From assembly GCA_028284765.1 (NCBI GenBank), contig JANQRA010000003.1:208500-272499 (forward strand): a stretch of 64,000 nucleotides of DNA, given 5' to 3'. Source of the DNA: Acidimicrobiia bacterium. GTDB taxonomy: Bacteria > Actinomycetota > Acidimicrobiia > Spongiisociales > ZC4RG35. How positions within the stretch are numbered: the first letter of the stretch is position 1; each line of letters starts with the position of its first letter. The position numbers and the translations under genes are program-made. This document shows positions 17,807 through 28,422 of this stretch, one piece after another. The notes under the pieces are model-generated. The model did no database searches. It was not told where the DNA came from and was given only the letters and a program-made list of their open reading frames with translations.

Positions 17807-18565
17807 GTGGTTGTTAAGAGCACTCGGCGCGCCTTCAGGCGGGCGACAGCAAGTCGAAGATCACTACCTCGACTGATCGGAATCGGAACAATGCGGGGTG
17901 GGACGGACTCCGTGTTCAAAGCACTTTCGAGTCACCCCGACGTCGTGAGACCGACTCGAAAGGAGGTCCACTTCTTTGATGTCCACTTTCATCGAGGAGT
18001 GAACTGGTACCGGGCCTTCTTTCCGGCAGGCGACCGGTACAGCATCGACGTCAGCCCCTCATACATGTCGCATCGTGACGCCGCTGCCAGAGCTGCATCG
18101 GTTGTCCCCGACGCAAAGGTGTTCGCTCTTCTCCGTGATCCGACGCAACGTGCCGTCTCCCACTATCGGCTCCGAAAAGGCAAAGGAGTTGAGTCGCGAT
18201 CGTTTGCCGAGGCGATTGACGAGGAGTTGGCAACAGACGTCTCGCCGTTCGCCGAGTACCGGTATGCCTACGAGATCCCCTACCTCGGCGGCGGTTTGTA
18301 CGCACAGCAACTCGAACCGTGGTTCCAAGAGTTTGGATCGGCATTGAAGATCATCGACTCCGCAGATCTATTCAACGACTCCAAGGCACAGATGCAGGAC
18401 CTGTTGGTGTTCGGCGGGCTCGACAAGGCAGATATCGAGCTGCCCAGGTCCAATGCATCGCCAGCGGGGTCGGAGCCCGAGAACACGGACCGGGTGCGTG
18501 AGTTCTTCGGTAAGCATGACCAAAGACTGTCCGAGCTGACAGGTCGTCGTTTCAGCTGGATGTAG
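17807..18565 (+). CDS. sulfotransferase family protein
   Basis: The best start is the GTG at 17807, giving 252 residues; an upstream in-frame start would lie well inside tsaD. Residues 24-38 (IGIGTMRGGTDSVF) correspond to the 5'-phosphosulfate loop of PAPS-dependent sulfotransferases, KEVHFFDVHFHRG is the family's second motif, and ALLRDPTQRAVSHY is the 3'-phosphate-binding motif. These enzymes sulfate carbohydrates or other acceptors. It is unrelated to its neighbours, tsaD and groES, and a second sulfotransferase lies at 32775-33620. The ribosome binding site is weak. Confidence 0.8.
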   Translation: MVVKSTRRAFRRATASRRSLPRLIGIGTMRGGTDSVFKALSSHPDVVRPTRKEVHFFDVHFHRGVNWYRAFFPAGDRYSIDVSPSYMSHRDAAARAASVVPDAKVFALLRDPTQRAVSHYRLRKGKGVESRSFAEAIDEELATDVSPFAEYRYAYEIPYLGGGLYAQQLEPWFQEFGSALKIIDSADLFNDSKAQMQDLLVFGGLDKADIELPRSNASPAGSEPENTDRVREFFGKHDQRLSELTGRRFSWM

Positions 18566-18605
18566 CGCACTTACAAAGGTTGAGCGGTTCCCGCTCAGAT
18601 TCGAT

Positions 18606-18632
18606 TTAGCACTCTCCTCCTCAGAGTGCTAT
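18606..18632 (+). promoter_or_regulatory. CIRCE operator 1 (HrcA site) upstream of groES
   Basis: TTAGCACTC at 18606-18614 and GAGTGCTAT at 18624-18632 are separated by 9 nt and match the CIRCE inverted repeat with one terminal mismatch. CIRCE is the DNA site of the heat-shock repressor HrcA. Confidence 0.93.
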
Positions 18633-18638
18633 CTTCCG

Positions 18639-18665
18639 TTAGCACTCACAAGCAAAGAGTGCTAT
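18639..18665 (+). promoter_or_regulatory. CIRCE operator 2 (HrcA site) upstream of groES
   Basis: A second copy, TTAGCACTC at 18639-18647 and GAGTGCTAT at 18657-18665 with a 9-nt spacer, lies 6 nt after the first and 33 nt before the groES start. Two tandem sites imply tight HrcA repression of groES-groEL. Confidence 0.93.
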
Positions 18666-18698
18666 CAGCACACGTAGATGCTCAAGGAGGAGCTACGT

Positions 18699-18989
18699 AT
18701 GAAGCTTCAGCCACTCGGCGATCGAGTAGTGGTCACACCGACAGAGGATGCGGAATCTCGCACGCCTTCAGGTCTGGTCATTCCCGACACCGCCAAGGAG
18801 AAGCCCCAAGTAGGAGAAGTAATCGCCGTTGGCCCGGGCGCCCGGGACGACGACGGAGAACGCATCGCAATGGACGTTTCGGTGGGGGACAAGGTCCTCT
18901 ATTCGAAGTTCGCAGGCACCGAAGTCAAGCTCGACAGCGGTGAGCACCTCGTCCTCAGCGAGCGCGACATTCTGGCCATAGTCAACTGA
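18699..18989 (+). CDS. groES: co-chaperonin GroES
   Basis: The ATG at 18699 is preceded by a strong AAGGAGG; a further ATG at 18678 is upstream of that site and is rejected. The 96-residue product reads [14 protein letters not shown] at its N-terminus, has the mobile-loop region [18 protein letters not shown] and ends [11 protein letters not shown], all GroES. It caps GroEL during folding. Two CIRCE sites precede it and groEL follows after 14 nt. Confidence 0.97.
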   Translation: MKLQPLGDRVVVTPTEDAESRTPSGLVIPDTAKEKPQVGEVIAVGPGARDDDGERIAMDVSVGDKVLYSKFAGTEVKLDSGEHLVLSERDILAIVN

Positions 18990-18997
18990 GGAGCTGA

Positions 18998-20635
<1,638 letters not shown>

Positions 20636-20660
20636 TCCACGACCACTTCGTTTCGAACGA

Positions 20661-20687
20661 AAACGGGGCCCTTCATGGGCCCCGTTT
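20661..20687 (+). terminator. terminator hairpin after groEL
   Basis: AAACGGGGCCC at 20661-20671 pairs perfectly with GGGCCCCGTTT at 20677-20687 around the loop TTCAT; the right arm ends in TTT and is followed by CTC. It closes the groES-groEL operon 25 nt after the stop. Confidence 0.85.
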
Positions 20688-20703
20688 CTCATATGGTGCC
20701 GAA

Positions 20704-22209
20704 GTGCGGCAGAAGTACAATGTCCGATTGGTGGGTATTGGGGCGATCGACAAGAAGTACTTGGTCCTGGCCGTTTTGGTCTGGACTGGGCTGGTCATTC
20801 ACACGCTGAGCGCCGACTGGTCGACAGACTTCCAATTCCACACCGCGGCGATCGCTGAATTCTCTACGAATCTGTTCGATCCTCGGCACATCTTTGTTGT
20901 GCCCGAGCTCCCTCACCACAGCCTTTCCTTCTATCACCAGGTTTGGGGTGCGCTGGCCTCAGCGACAGGCCTCTCGGCGCTCTCGATGGCCCAGGTCGTT
21001 GCGGTCGTCAACCTGACTGCCCTACTCGTTGTCATACCTCCGTTCGTTCGAGTGTTCGACAAACGACCAAGCGCACCGTTCGTCGCTCTCCTGCTCTTTC
21101 TTCTTGCCTGGGGCCCAGGAGCCTGGCGGCTCAGTTCGCTCTTGAATCTGAACTCACTCGGATTCGGACTTCCGTATCCGTCTTACTTCGTCGTGTGGCT
21201 GTCGATGTTGGCGGTGGTAATCGTGTCCAAGGTCATGCGAGACAGGGGGCTCAGTTGGCTGACAGCCCTCCTATTCGCATTCGTTGGGTTCGTTGGCTCC
21301 AACGCTCACCTGGCGATCTTCGGGGCCTTCGGATTGCTGCTAGTCGCAGTCGTCGTCACCGCTGAGGATGCGGGGCGAAGGGTGGGTCTCCTGGCTCTGC
21401 TGAGCTTTGGTGGTGGTGCACTCATCGGGGCCCTCTTCTATCCGTACCCACCACTGATCGACATCGTCACTGCCACCGGGGTCGTGGACGACCAGAACCG
21501 GACGGTTTATCAATCGGTTCTGATCCGCACCGCACCATCCCTCCTCGGGTTGGTTCCGCTGGTGCTCCGCCGTCGCAACTGGAGAACCGATCCGCTCGTG
21601 TTCGCGTTTGCGCTCTTGCTGGCTGTGTACGCCGCAGGCGCCATCCTGCGCACGTTCGTGTTGGGACGTGTGATCGTCGTCATGATGATCATCCTCCAGT
21701 TGGCGCTGACGACTTGGTTCCTCGATATCTGGGATCGTTCCGACCAGCGACAGAGGCGGCTTGCTGTTGGTGTCAGCGTGGTCATTTCGACGATGTTGTT
21801 GGCGCTTGCTACTTCCGCCCTGGTTCGGATGGTGCCGACGGTCTTGTTGCCAGAGAGTGTCGCCAGCGACACCCGCCTCGACACTCCCGTCGACTGGCTC
21901 AAAGACGTCGATTCCATTCTCGAGCCTGATGATGTGGTGTTGGCCCCGCTGGACCTCTCGCAGTTCTTCCCCACAGTCGGCCCCAAGATCGTCGCACTCG
22001 ATCCGGCGGCCTTTGTTGACGACCAGCCAGAGCGTGTTGCCGACACCGAACGGTTCTTCTCAGAGTTAGACCTCTCGGTGATCGATGATTACGACGTCAC
22101 TTGGATCGCATACACTCCCGACTTGGTATCACCGGGGGTAGCGGCTGACATCGACATGCTGGGGGATGTCGTCCGTTTCGATGACGTGGTGTTGGTTTCC
22201 CTGAACTAA
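20704..22209 (+). CDS. multispan membrane protein, possibly GT-C-like
   Basis: The 501-residue product has about ten membrane helices up to residue 390 and a C-terminal soluble part of about 110 residues. An extracytoplasmic first loop with acidic residues (ADWSTDFQFH, about 39-48) and the PYPPLID segment recall GT-C glycosyltransferases and lipid-sugar enzymes, but I see no decisive motif. The GTG at 20704 lacks a clear ribosome binding site, so the start could be a few codons later. It stands between the groEL terminator and the sugar-nucleotide operon. Confidence 0.55.
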   Translation: MRQKYNVRLVGIGAIDKKYLVLAVLVWTGLVIHTLSADWSTDFQFHTAAIAEFSTNLFDPRHIFVVPELPHHSLSFYHQVWGALASATGLSALSMAQVVAVVNLTALLVVIPPFVRVFDKRPSAPFVALLLFLLAWGPGAWRLSSLLNLNSLGFGLPYPSYFVVWLSMLAVVIVSKVMRDRGLSWLTALLFAFVGFVGSNAHLAIFGAFGLLLVAVVVTAEDAGRRVGLLALLSFGGGALIGALFYPYPPLIDIVTATGVVDDQNRTVYQSVLIRTAPSLLGLVPLVLRRRNWRTDPLVFAFALLLAVYAAGAILRTFVLGRVIVVMMIILQLALTTWFLDIWDRSDQRQRRLAVGVSVVISTMLLALATSALVRMVPTVLLPESVASDTRLDTPVDWLKDVDSILEPDDVVLAPLDLSQFFPTVGPKIVALDPAAFVDDQPERVADTERFFSELDLSVIDDYDVTWIAYTPDLVSPGVAADIDMLGDVVRFDDVVLVSLN

Positions 22210-22304
22210 CGCCTGTTGTGGTCAATAACCACTGTGAGTAGTCTTGTCGTTGGCGAATATTGAGGGAGGGTCCGTGAAAGCGGATATATCAAGAGGGGCG
22301 ACCT

Positions 22305-23516
22305 GTGGCTGAAAGCAGGTCAATTCCGTCCGATCAGAACAGTTCGGGCAGATCGTTTGGAAGAGCTGAACAGGACGCTCTTGCAGATGTCATGACCAGC
22401 GGGACCCTCTTTGGTCCCAAGGGAAAGCAAGTCAAGGCGCTTGAGGGAGCGTTTGCCGATTGGCAGGGGGCGGCGCACGCGATAGCTGCGAGTTCAGGCA
22501 CAGCCGCGATCCACACCGCGCTGAACGCACTAGCCCTCGAGCCGGGCGACGAGGTCATCACCACGTCCGTGACTGACATCGGCGCACTGACCCCGATCCT
22601 CTATGAAGGTGCGATTCCGGTCTTCGCCGATGTCGACGCGCGCACCGGGAACCTGACAGCCGAGTCTGTGGCTCAGAAGCTGAGCGACCGGACCAAGGCG
22701 GCCATCGTCACTCATCTCCTGGGCAATCCGGCCGACACCCCTTCGATCGCCGAGGCAGCCCCTGGTGTCCCGATACTCGAAGACTGTGCCCAATCGTTTG
22801 GCGCAACCCTTGCCGGCCCGAAGGTTGGTACGACGGGAGCTGTGTCCTGTTTCTCGTTGCAGCAGGGGAAACACATCACTGCAGGCGAAGGTGGTCTCAT
22901 CGCGACCGACGACGCTGTCCTCGCAAAGAGGATGAAGCTCTATGTGAACAAAGCCTGGGACTACGACCAGCCGTCGGACCATGACTTTCTAGCTCTGAAC
23001 TACCGCATGACCGAGCTTCAGGCCGCCGTCGCCCGGGCGCAACTCGTCGGGCTCGACGATCACATCGACGTGAGACAGACGAATGCGCAACTCCTCGGGT
23101 CGCTGATTGACGAGGTTGACGGGGTTGAGCCTATTCCAGTGATAGATGGCGCGACATCCTCCTACTGGCGCTACGGAGTCCTGGTAGACCCCGATGTCAT
23201 TCCGGGTGGCAATGAAGCCCTCGCAGCCAAGCTACGGAGCGTCGAAGTCCCGGCTGCCTCGCGTTACATCAAGAAGCCGGCGTTCCAGACGAATCTCTTC
23301 CAGAACCAGACGACCTTTGGCAACTCGAGGTGGCCCTTCACGTTGGCCAGGCCTGAGGCGTTGGACTACTCGCCTGACCTCTATCCAGGAACCTTCTCTT
23401 TCTTGGACCATGTTGTCGTTCTTCCGTGGAACGAACGTCTCGACGCCGGTCACATCCAGAGAATCGGCGAAGCGATCCGAGACGGTGTGGCCCAGTTGGT
23501 GAAGGAGGCCGCATGA
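22305..23516 (+). CDS. DegT/DnrJ/EryC1/StrS-family aminotransferase
   Basis: The 403-residue PLP enzyme starts at a GTG preceded by AGAGGGG. SSGTAAIHTALNAL, ILEDCAQSFGA and CFSLQQGKHITAGEGG (with the PLP lysine) mark the family. It would aminate a 3-keto sugar nucleotide in the pathway with the downstream Gfo/Idh dehydrogenase and the WbpD-like acetyltransferase. It overlaps the dehydrogenase gene by 4 nt. WbpE-like function is inferred from this gene set. Confidence 0.85.
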   Translation: MAESRSIPSDQNSSGRSFGRAEQDALADVMTSGTLFGPKGKQVKALEGAFADWQGAAHAIAASSGTAAIHTALNALALEPGDEVITTSVTDIGALTPILYEGAIPVFADVDARTGNLTAESVAQKLSDRTKAAIVTHLLGNPADTPSIAEAAPGVPILEDCAQSFGATLAGPKVGTTGAVSCFSLQQGKHITAGEGGLIATDDAVLAKRMKLYVNKAWDYDQPSDHDFLALNYRMTELQAAVARAQLVGLDDHIDVRQTNAQLLGSLIDEVDGVEPIPVIDGATSSYWRYGVLVDPDVIPGGNEALAAKLRSVEVPAASRYIKKPAFQTNLFQNQTTFGNSRWPFTLARPEALDYSPDLYPGTFSFLDHVVVLPWNERLDAGHIQRIGEAIRDGVAQLVKEAA

Positions 23517-24502
23517 CCCTGCGACTCGGCATAGTCGGGGCCGGAGGAATCGCTTCGGCGTACTCGCAGATAATCGCCGATTGCGACCGGGTAGAAGCGG
23601 TCGGTGTGGCCGATATCGATCCGATGGCTGCCAAGACCATGGCGCTGGCCCTCGACACCGAGCCCTATGACTCGCATCTCGCCTTGATGGAGATGGCCAA
23701 GCCGGATGCTGTGATCGTTTGCACGCCACCGAACACGCATCGAAGTGTGACCACTGACTTCCTGGAGGCAGGCGTCAACGTGATGTGCGAGAAGCCGCTC
23801 GCCATGACGACAGGCGATGCTCGGGCAATGCTTGAAGTTGCTGCATCCAGCTCGGCGATCCTGACCATGGCGTCGAAGTTCCGATACGTCGCCGACGTCC
23901 GGGCGGCACGAGAGATCGCTCAGTCAGGCGTCATCGGTGATTTGATCTTGATTGAAAACACCTTTGCCTCCAGGGTGGCGATGGGGGAACGTTGGAATTC
24001 GCAGCCTGAGATCGCAGGAGGAGGGGTTCTGATTGACAACGGCACCCACTCCGTGGATGTGATCCGCTACCTGATGGGGCCGATCGATCAAGTGATGGCT
24101 GTTGAAGGGAGACGCGTCCAGGGATTGGATGTCGAAGACACCGCTCAGATCTTCCTGAAGAGCAAAGACGGTGTGCGTGCCACCGTCGACCTTTCTTGGT
24201 CCGTGAACAAACAGAGGGACTGGTTCATCGAGATCTACGGGTCGGGAGGCACGATCCAGGTCGGCTGGCAGGAGTCGAGGTACCGGATTGGTGACGACGG
24301 AGAGTGGATTTCGATCGGGGACGGATACGATCGAGATCAGGCGTTACGTGATCAGGTATCCAACTTCGCCGCCGCCATCAATGGAGGAGAGCCGCTTTTG
24401 ATCAATGCTTCCGATGCAATCGCCTCCGTCGAGGTGATCGAAGCCGCCTATCGATCGATGGCGCGTGATGGGTGGGTTCCTATCGAGGCGTCCGTCGGTT
24501 AG
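23513..24502 (+). CDS. Gfo/Idh/MocA-family oxidoreductase (WbpB-like)
   Basis: The ATG at 23513 (ATGA overlap) gives 329 residues. The N-terminal Rossmann motif is LGIVGAGGIASAY, the substrate-binding signature is VMCEKPLAMTTGDA with the family Glu-Lys-Pro, and IDNGTHSVDVIRYLMG carries the catalytic His. The enzyme should oxidise C3 of a sugar nucleotide with NAD(P), supplying the substrate of the upstream aminotransferase. The same trio appears in diacetamido-hexuronate pathways. Confidence 0.88.
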   Translation: MTLRLGIVGAGGIASAYSQIIADCDRVEAVGVADIDPMAAKTMALALDTEPYDSHLALMEMAKPDAVIVCTPPNTHRSVTTDFLEAGVNVMCEKPLAMTTGDARAMLEVAASSSAILTMASKFRYVADVRAAREIAQSGVIGDLILIENTFASRVAMGERWNSQPEIAGGGVLIDNGTHSVDVIRYLMGPIDQVMAVEGRRVQGLDVEDTAQIFLKSKDGVRATVDLSWSVNKQRDWFIEIYGSGGTIQVGWQESRYRIGDDGEWISIGDGYDRDQALRDQVSNFAAAINGGEPLLINASDAIASVEVIEAAYRSMARDGWVPIEASVG

Positions 24503-24504
24503 AG

Positions 24505-25092
24505 ATGGCGGCCCGAATCCATCCAACCGCCATCGTCGAGGATGGCGTGGAGATTGGCGAGGGCACGTCGATCTGGGACAACGCTCACGTTCGAGGGCCA
24601 AGCGTCATCGGTGCGGCCTGCATCATCGGGGAGAAGTCGTACATCGCTTACGACGTGCGGATCGGCAACCGCGTCAAGATCAACGCGCACGTCTACATCC
24701 CAACGGGTGTGACAGTCGAAGATGGAGTGATGATCAGCGCCGGAGCGATCTTTACCAACGACCGTCAACCCCGTGCTACCAATCCCGAGCTGACCGAGCT
24801 TCGTGGTTCCGGACCTGATGATCACACTCTTCCGACGCTCGTTCGTGAAGGAGCCACTGTTGGCGCCGGTGCAGTAATCGGGCCGGGCCTCACCATCGGT
24901 CGGTTTGCGATGGTCGGGATGGGCGCTGTCGTGACAAAGGATGTCGGGGACTTCGCGATCGTTGTCGGCAACCCAGCGCGACGGATCGGTTGGGCTTGTG
25001 CCTGCGGGGCCCGATTGCCGGACTCTCATGTTTGCTCTGATTGCGGACGTATCTACTCAGGCGACGGTGACTCGTTGGCGTCGAGCGAATGA
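24505..25092 (+). CDS. left-handed beta-helix sugar N-acetyltransferase (WbpD/WlbB-like)
   Basis: From the ATG at 24505 the protein is 195 residues of hexapeptide repeats. The segments AHVYIPTGVTVEDGVMIS, IFTNDRQPRA and LVREGATVGAGAVIGPG match the layout of WbpD-type UDP-3-amino-sugar N-acetyltransferases, and NPARRIGW ends the helix. The last 35 residues carry a CxC...CxxC zinc-ribbon-like tail (ACACGARL, HVCSDCGRIY). It likely acetylates the amino group installed by the upstream DegT enzyme. Confidence 0.87.
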   Translation: MAARIHPTAIVEDGVEIGEGTSIWDNAHVRGPSVIGAACIIGEKSYIAYDVRIGNRVKINAHVYIPTGVTVEDGVMISAGAIFTNDRQPRATNPELTELRGSGPDDHTLPTLVREGATVGAGAVIGPGLTIGRFAMVGMGAVVTKDVGDFAIVVGNPARRIGWACACGARLPDSHVCSDCGRIYSGDGDSLASSE

Positions 25093-26369
25093 GCCGGGTG
25101 GCGATCGTCGGAGGAGGGGTGCTGGGCGGCTGGATGGCCTTGCGCATGGCCGATGAGGGCTTCGACGTGACTCTGTATGAAGCCTCTGAAACGCTTGGTG
25201 GCCTGGCCGCACCATGGACCATTGGTGATGTCACCTGGGACAAGCACTATCACGTGACACTGGCGGGTGACAGTTTCACACTCGGACTGATCGACCGGCT
25301 CGGTCTGGAGTCCGAGATGGAGTGGGTCGAGACACGAACAGGCACCTGGGTGAATGGCGAACGGTATTCGATGTCGAACGTCCTTGATTACATCCGCTAC
25401 CCGGCCCTGTCAGTACTCGACAAGGCCCGCCTCGGCTACACGATCCTTGCCGGTGCGCGGATCAACGACTGGAAGCCGCTGGAGCAGGTCACTGTCGAAG
25501 CCTGGCTTCGGGAGAAGTCGGGTGACAGGGTTTTTGAGTCTTTTTGGCTGCCACTGCTCAAGTCGAAGCTCGGTGATGCCTACAAGCAGACTTCGGCTGC
25601 ATTCATCTGGATGACGATCAAACGTCTCTACTCGGCGCGCGGCAACAGCGACAAGAGCGAGCAGTTCGGCTACGTCCACGGTGGCTACGCCAGGACCGTT
25701 GAAGCTCTGGAAAAGGAGCTCATGGCAAACGGTGTCGCAGTTCACACCGGAGTTGCGGTAGTTAGCGTCGATGACGGACCCTCGGTGGTCGCCGGTGGTA
25801 GGGCCGACACTTTCGACCAGGTGATCGTCACGACGCCTCCAGCCATAGCCGCAAGGCTGGTGCCCGGTCTCAGCGAGGAAGAGGTCCAAAGTCTCCTCGA
25901 CCTCGACTATCAGGGAATTGTCTGTGCTTCCTTACTGACCCCGCAGCCCTTGGATGGCTACTACCTCACATACCTCTACGACGAGGCGCCTTTCACTGGT
26001 GTCATCGAGATGTCAGCTTTCGTCGATCGTTCCGAGTTCGGCGGGCGGTCGCTGATTTATCTCCCCCGGTACAGCGATCCGTCCGATCCCATTTTCCAGG
26101 AGTCCGACGAGTCCATTGAGCGCAGGTTCTTGGATGGTCTCAAGGAGGTTTACCCATACTTCGATCCTTCCATGGTGGAAGCCTTCAAGATCTCGAGGGT
26201 CCGCCATGTCTTCCCGGTCTCCACTCTGGGGTATTCCAAGAAGGTGTTGCCGTTCGCGACGAGCATGAGGGGCGTGGCCCTCGTCAATTCCTCCCAGATC
26301 GTCAACGGGACGCTCAATGTGAATGACACATTGCGGCTCGCCGAAGAAGCGCTCGCGGAGTTCCTGTGA
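25089..26369 (+). CDS. FAD-dependent amine-oxidase/protoporphyrinogen-oxidase-like protein
   Basis: The 426-residue flavoprotein opens with a Rossmann FAD motif, VAIVGGGVLGGWMALRMADEG, then TLYEASETLGGLAAPW, and ends with the second FAD segment VALVNSSQIVNGTLNVNDTLRLAEEAL. This layout is shared by protoporphyrinogen oxidases, carotenoid enzymes and UDP-galactopyranose-mutase-like proteins often found in polysaccharide clusters. The substrate is unknown. It overlaps the acetyltransferase by 4 nt and the next gene by 1 nt. Confidence 0.78.
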   Translation: MSRVAIVGGGVLGGWMALRMADEGFDVTLYEASETLGGLAAPWTIGDVTWDKHYHVTLAGDSFTLGLIDRLGLESEMEWVETRTGTWVNGERYSMSNVLDYIRYPALSVLDKARLGYTILAGARINDWKPLEQVTVEAWLREKSGDRVFESFWLPLLKSKLGDAYKQTSAAFIWMTIKRLYSARGNSDKSEQFGYVHGGYARTVEALEKELMANGVAVHTGVAVVSVDDGPSVVAGGRADTFDQVIVTTPPAIAARLVPGLSEEEVQSLLDLDYQGIVCASLLTPQPLDGYYLTYLYDEAPFTGVIEMSAFVDRSEFGGRSLIYLPRYSDPSDPIFQESDESIERRFLDGLKEVYPYFDPSMVEAFKISRVRHVFPVSTLGYSKKVLPFATSMRGVALVNSSQIVNGTLNVNDTLRLAEEALAEFL

Positions 26370-27322
26370 TGTCGCGTCTCGCAAGCATCTCAATCGATCT
26401 CGACAATCAGTGGTCGTACATGAAGACTCACGGTGACGACGCTTGGGCTGAATTCCCGACCTACCTGGACACAGTAGTCCCCCACATCGAGAGCTTCGCC
26501 GATCGTCACGATGTGACGCTCACGGTTTTTGTGGTCGGTCAGGACGCCGAACTCGACTCCAATCGAGACGCCCTGGCGGTTCTTGGCAAGAGCCGCCACG
26601 AGATAGCCAATCACTCGTTTCACCATGAGCCCTGGCTCCATCTCAAGTCCGACGAAGAGGTTGCGATCGAGTTGAAGAGGGCCCATTTCGCCATCGGTGA
26701 GGCCACCGGCCAGGAGCCCAAGGGATTCAGGGGGCCTGGGTTCAGTGTTTCAGAGAGCACACTCCGAGCACTCGTTGACCTCGAGTACACCTACGACGCT
26801 TCGACTTTGCCCACGTTCATCGGTCCACTCGCACGTGCCTTCTACCTGCGAGCCAGTGATCTCAACACGGCAGAGTTGGACCAAAGGGAGAAGCTTTTTG
26901 GGACTGTCCGGGATGTGTTCCGGTCGATCAGGCCCTATCGATGGGACAACGGGCTGGTCGAGATCCCGGTCACCACGATGCCGTTCATGAGGGTTCCGAT
27001 CCATGGGACCTACTTGCTGTATCTGGCCAGATGGTCGGAGACCCTTTCGTATGCCTACCTCAAGACGGCCGTCGGGCTCTGTCGAATGGCTGGTGTCGAG
27101 CCGTCGATGCTGCTCCACTCGCTCGACTTCATTGGGGGAGACGACGTGACCAACCTCGCCTTCTTCCCGGGAATGGACATGGAAGGAGCCAAGAAGCGTC
27201 AGCTCCTAGACGGGTACTTGAGGATCCTGGGCCGTGACCACGAGTTGGTCGATATGGCCCGACACGTGTCAGCCGTCTCGGCGTATGGACTCCCCGTCAA
27301 GTCGAGCAGCACGCTCGCCTGA
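26369..27322 (+). CDS. polysaccharide deacetylase family protein
   Basis: The ATG at 26369 (or a GTG one codon earlier) gives 317 residues. SISIDLDNQ near the N-terminus replaces the DD motif by D-x-D-N, the metal-site histidines are in NHSFHHEPWLH, and FRGPGFSVSESTL is the family arginine-proline segment. Family members deacetylate glycans; the changed first motif makes the chemistry less certain. Its last 54 nt overlap the 3' end of the opposite-strand GT2 gene, an antisense tail-to-tail overlap. Confidence 0.78.
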   Translation: MSRLASISIDLDNQWSYMKTHGDDAWAEFPTYLDTVVPHIESFADRHDVTLTVFVVGQDAELDSNRDALAVLGKSRHEIANHSFHHEPWLHLKSDEEVAIELKRAHFAIGEATGQEPKGFRGPGFSVSESTLRALVDLEYTYDASTLPTFIGPLARAFYLRASDLNTAELDQREKLFGTVRDVFRSIRPYRWDNGLVEIPVTTMPFMRVPIHGTYLLYLARWSETLSYAYLKTAVGLCRMAGVEPSMLLHSLDFIGGDDVTNLAFFPGMDMEGAKKRQLLDGYLRILGRDHELVDMARHVSAVSAYGLPVKSSSTLA

Positions 27323-28363
27323 CCTCTCGGCGTCGGCCAGCCAGGCACCCTGAAACCACAACTCCTCGAAGTAGCGCTTCGATTGCGCTGAGATGATCCC
27401 GATGCTGAAGAGCTGGACGGCCAGCACCATCGAGATCCCTCCGATGACCACGCTGTGCGGGCTGAGGGCGAACGCATCCGCTGCGGCACCCGATATCACG
27501 GCGTCGAGCGAGCCTGACTGGTCGGGCAAGAACGTCAAGAAGTGCCAGAAAGCCCATCCCAGCGAGTAGGCGGCGAGCACAAACAGGATGAATCCGGGGA
27601 CGATGAAGAAGCTGAAAGGCCGGAATATGAACCCGGAGAAGATCGAGTCGATGATCATCGTGACATAGCGGAGCTTGCCGCTGCGCTCCTTGGTCTCTTC
27701 CTCGTTCCTGGTCCAGACGAGGTGCCCCGGTATCTCGATGACGAGACGGCGTAGGAGAGTGGCTTTGTAGATGATCTCGGCGTTGATCTGGTTGTCGACT
27801 GACTTCAGGCTGATGTTGTCTATGAAATCGCGTCGATAGGCGCGGACCATCCCGGTGACGGTTGAGATGTGGTGCAAGGACAGCCTTCGGAGCATCCAGT
27901 TGGCGTAGCGGCTCATCACGGCGCGCATTCGTGGAACCCCGGTGACAGACCCACCTTCCATGTAGGGAGACGCCACGACGAGGCTCGCACCAGTCGTCTG
28001 CATCGTCTGCACGAGTCGATCGATGTGCTCCGGTGCGTAGCTCAGGTCTGAGTCGAAGGTGACGAGAATGTCCCCTTGGGCATTGTGGAATCCGGTCCGA
28101 AGCGCTTGACCGAGACCGAAGTTCGCGGAGTGACTGATGAGGCGTACACCGTCGTGACCGTCGGCAAATCGGATGGCCTCGGCGCCGGTGTCATCGCTGC
28201 TGCCATCATCGATGACCAGCAGCTCCCACTCGAAAGGGAGCTCTTGTAGATGGGCGTGGAGCGTCTCGAGGTTCGAATAGAGGGTCCGCGCCTCGTTGTA
28301 GGCAGGGACGATCAGGGACACGAATGTGTTCGACTGGTCCCCACCAGGAATTGCCTGACTCAT
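27269..28363 (-). CDS. GT2-family glycosyltransferase with C-terminal membrane helices
   Basis: This 364-residue protein has a GT-A domain of dolichol-phosphate-mannose-synthase type: VSLIVPAYNEARTLYSN, LLVIDDGSSDDTG and the metal-binding VTFDSDLSY. Two hydrophobic stretches at about 250-275 and 300-325 anchor it. Such enzymes transfer a sugar to a polyprenyl phosphate at the membrane. The extreme C-terminus overlaps the convergent deacetylase gene. It is probably co-transcribed with the upstream wecB-like gene, 59 nt away. Confidence 0.85.
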   Translation of the reverse strand: MSQAIPGGDQSNTFVSLIVPAYNEARTLYSNLETLHAHLQELPFEWELLVIDDGSSDDTGAEAIRFADGHDGVRLISHSANFGLGQALRTGFHNAQGDILVTFDSDLSYAPEHIDRLVQTMQTTGASLVVASPYMEGGSVTGVPRMRAVMSRYANWMLRRLSLHHISTVTGMVRAYRRDFIDNISLKSVDNQINAEIIYKATLLRRLVIEIPGHLVWTRNEEETKERSGKLRYVTMIIDSIFSGFIFRPFSFFIVPGFILFVLAAYSLGWAFWHFLTFLPDQSGSLDAVISGAAADAFALSPHSVVIGGISMVLAVQLFSIGIISAQSKRYFEELWFQGAWLADAERSGERAARLDGESIRRDG

Positions 28364-28422
28364 TGCCTCCTCCGCAATGAGAATCTACCCCGAATCTCGC
28401 CCCGCACAACGGGCCGATGGCA

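Noticed and set aside
22218-22232. Inverted repeat GTGGT-CAATA-ACCAC before the aminotransferase gene
   Set aside because: Five-base arms in a 95-nt gap are expected by chance and no promoter position supports a regulatory role.
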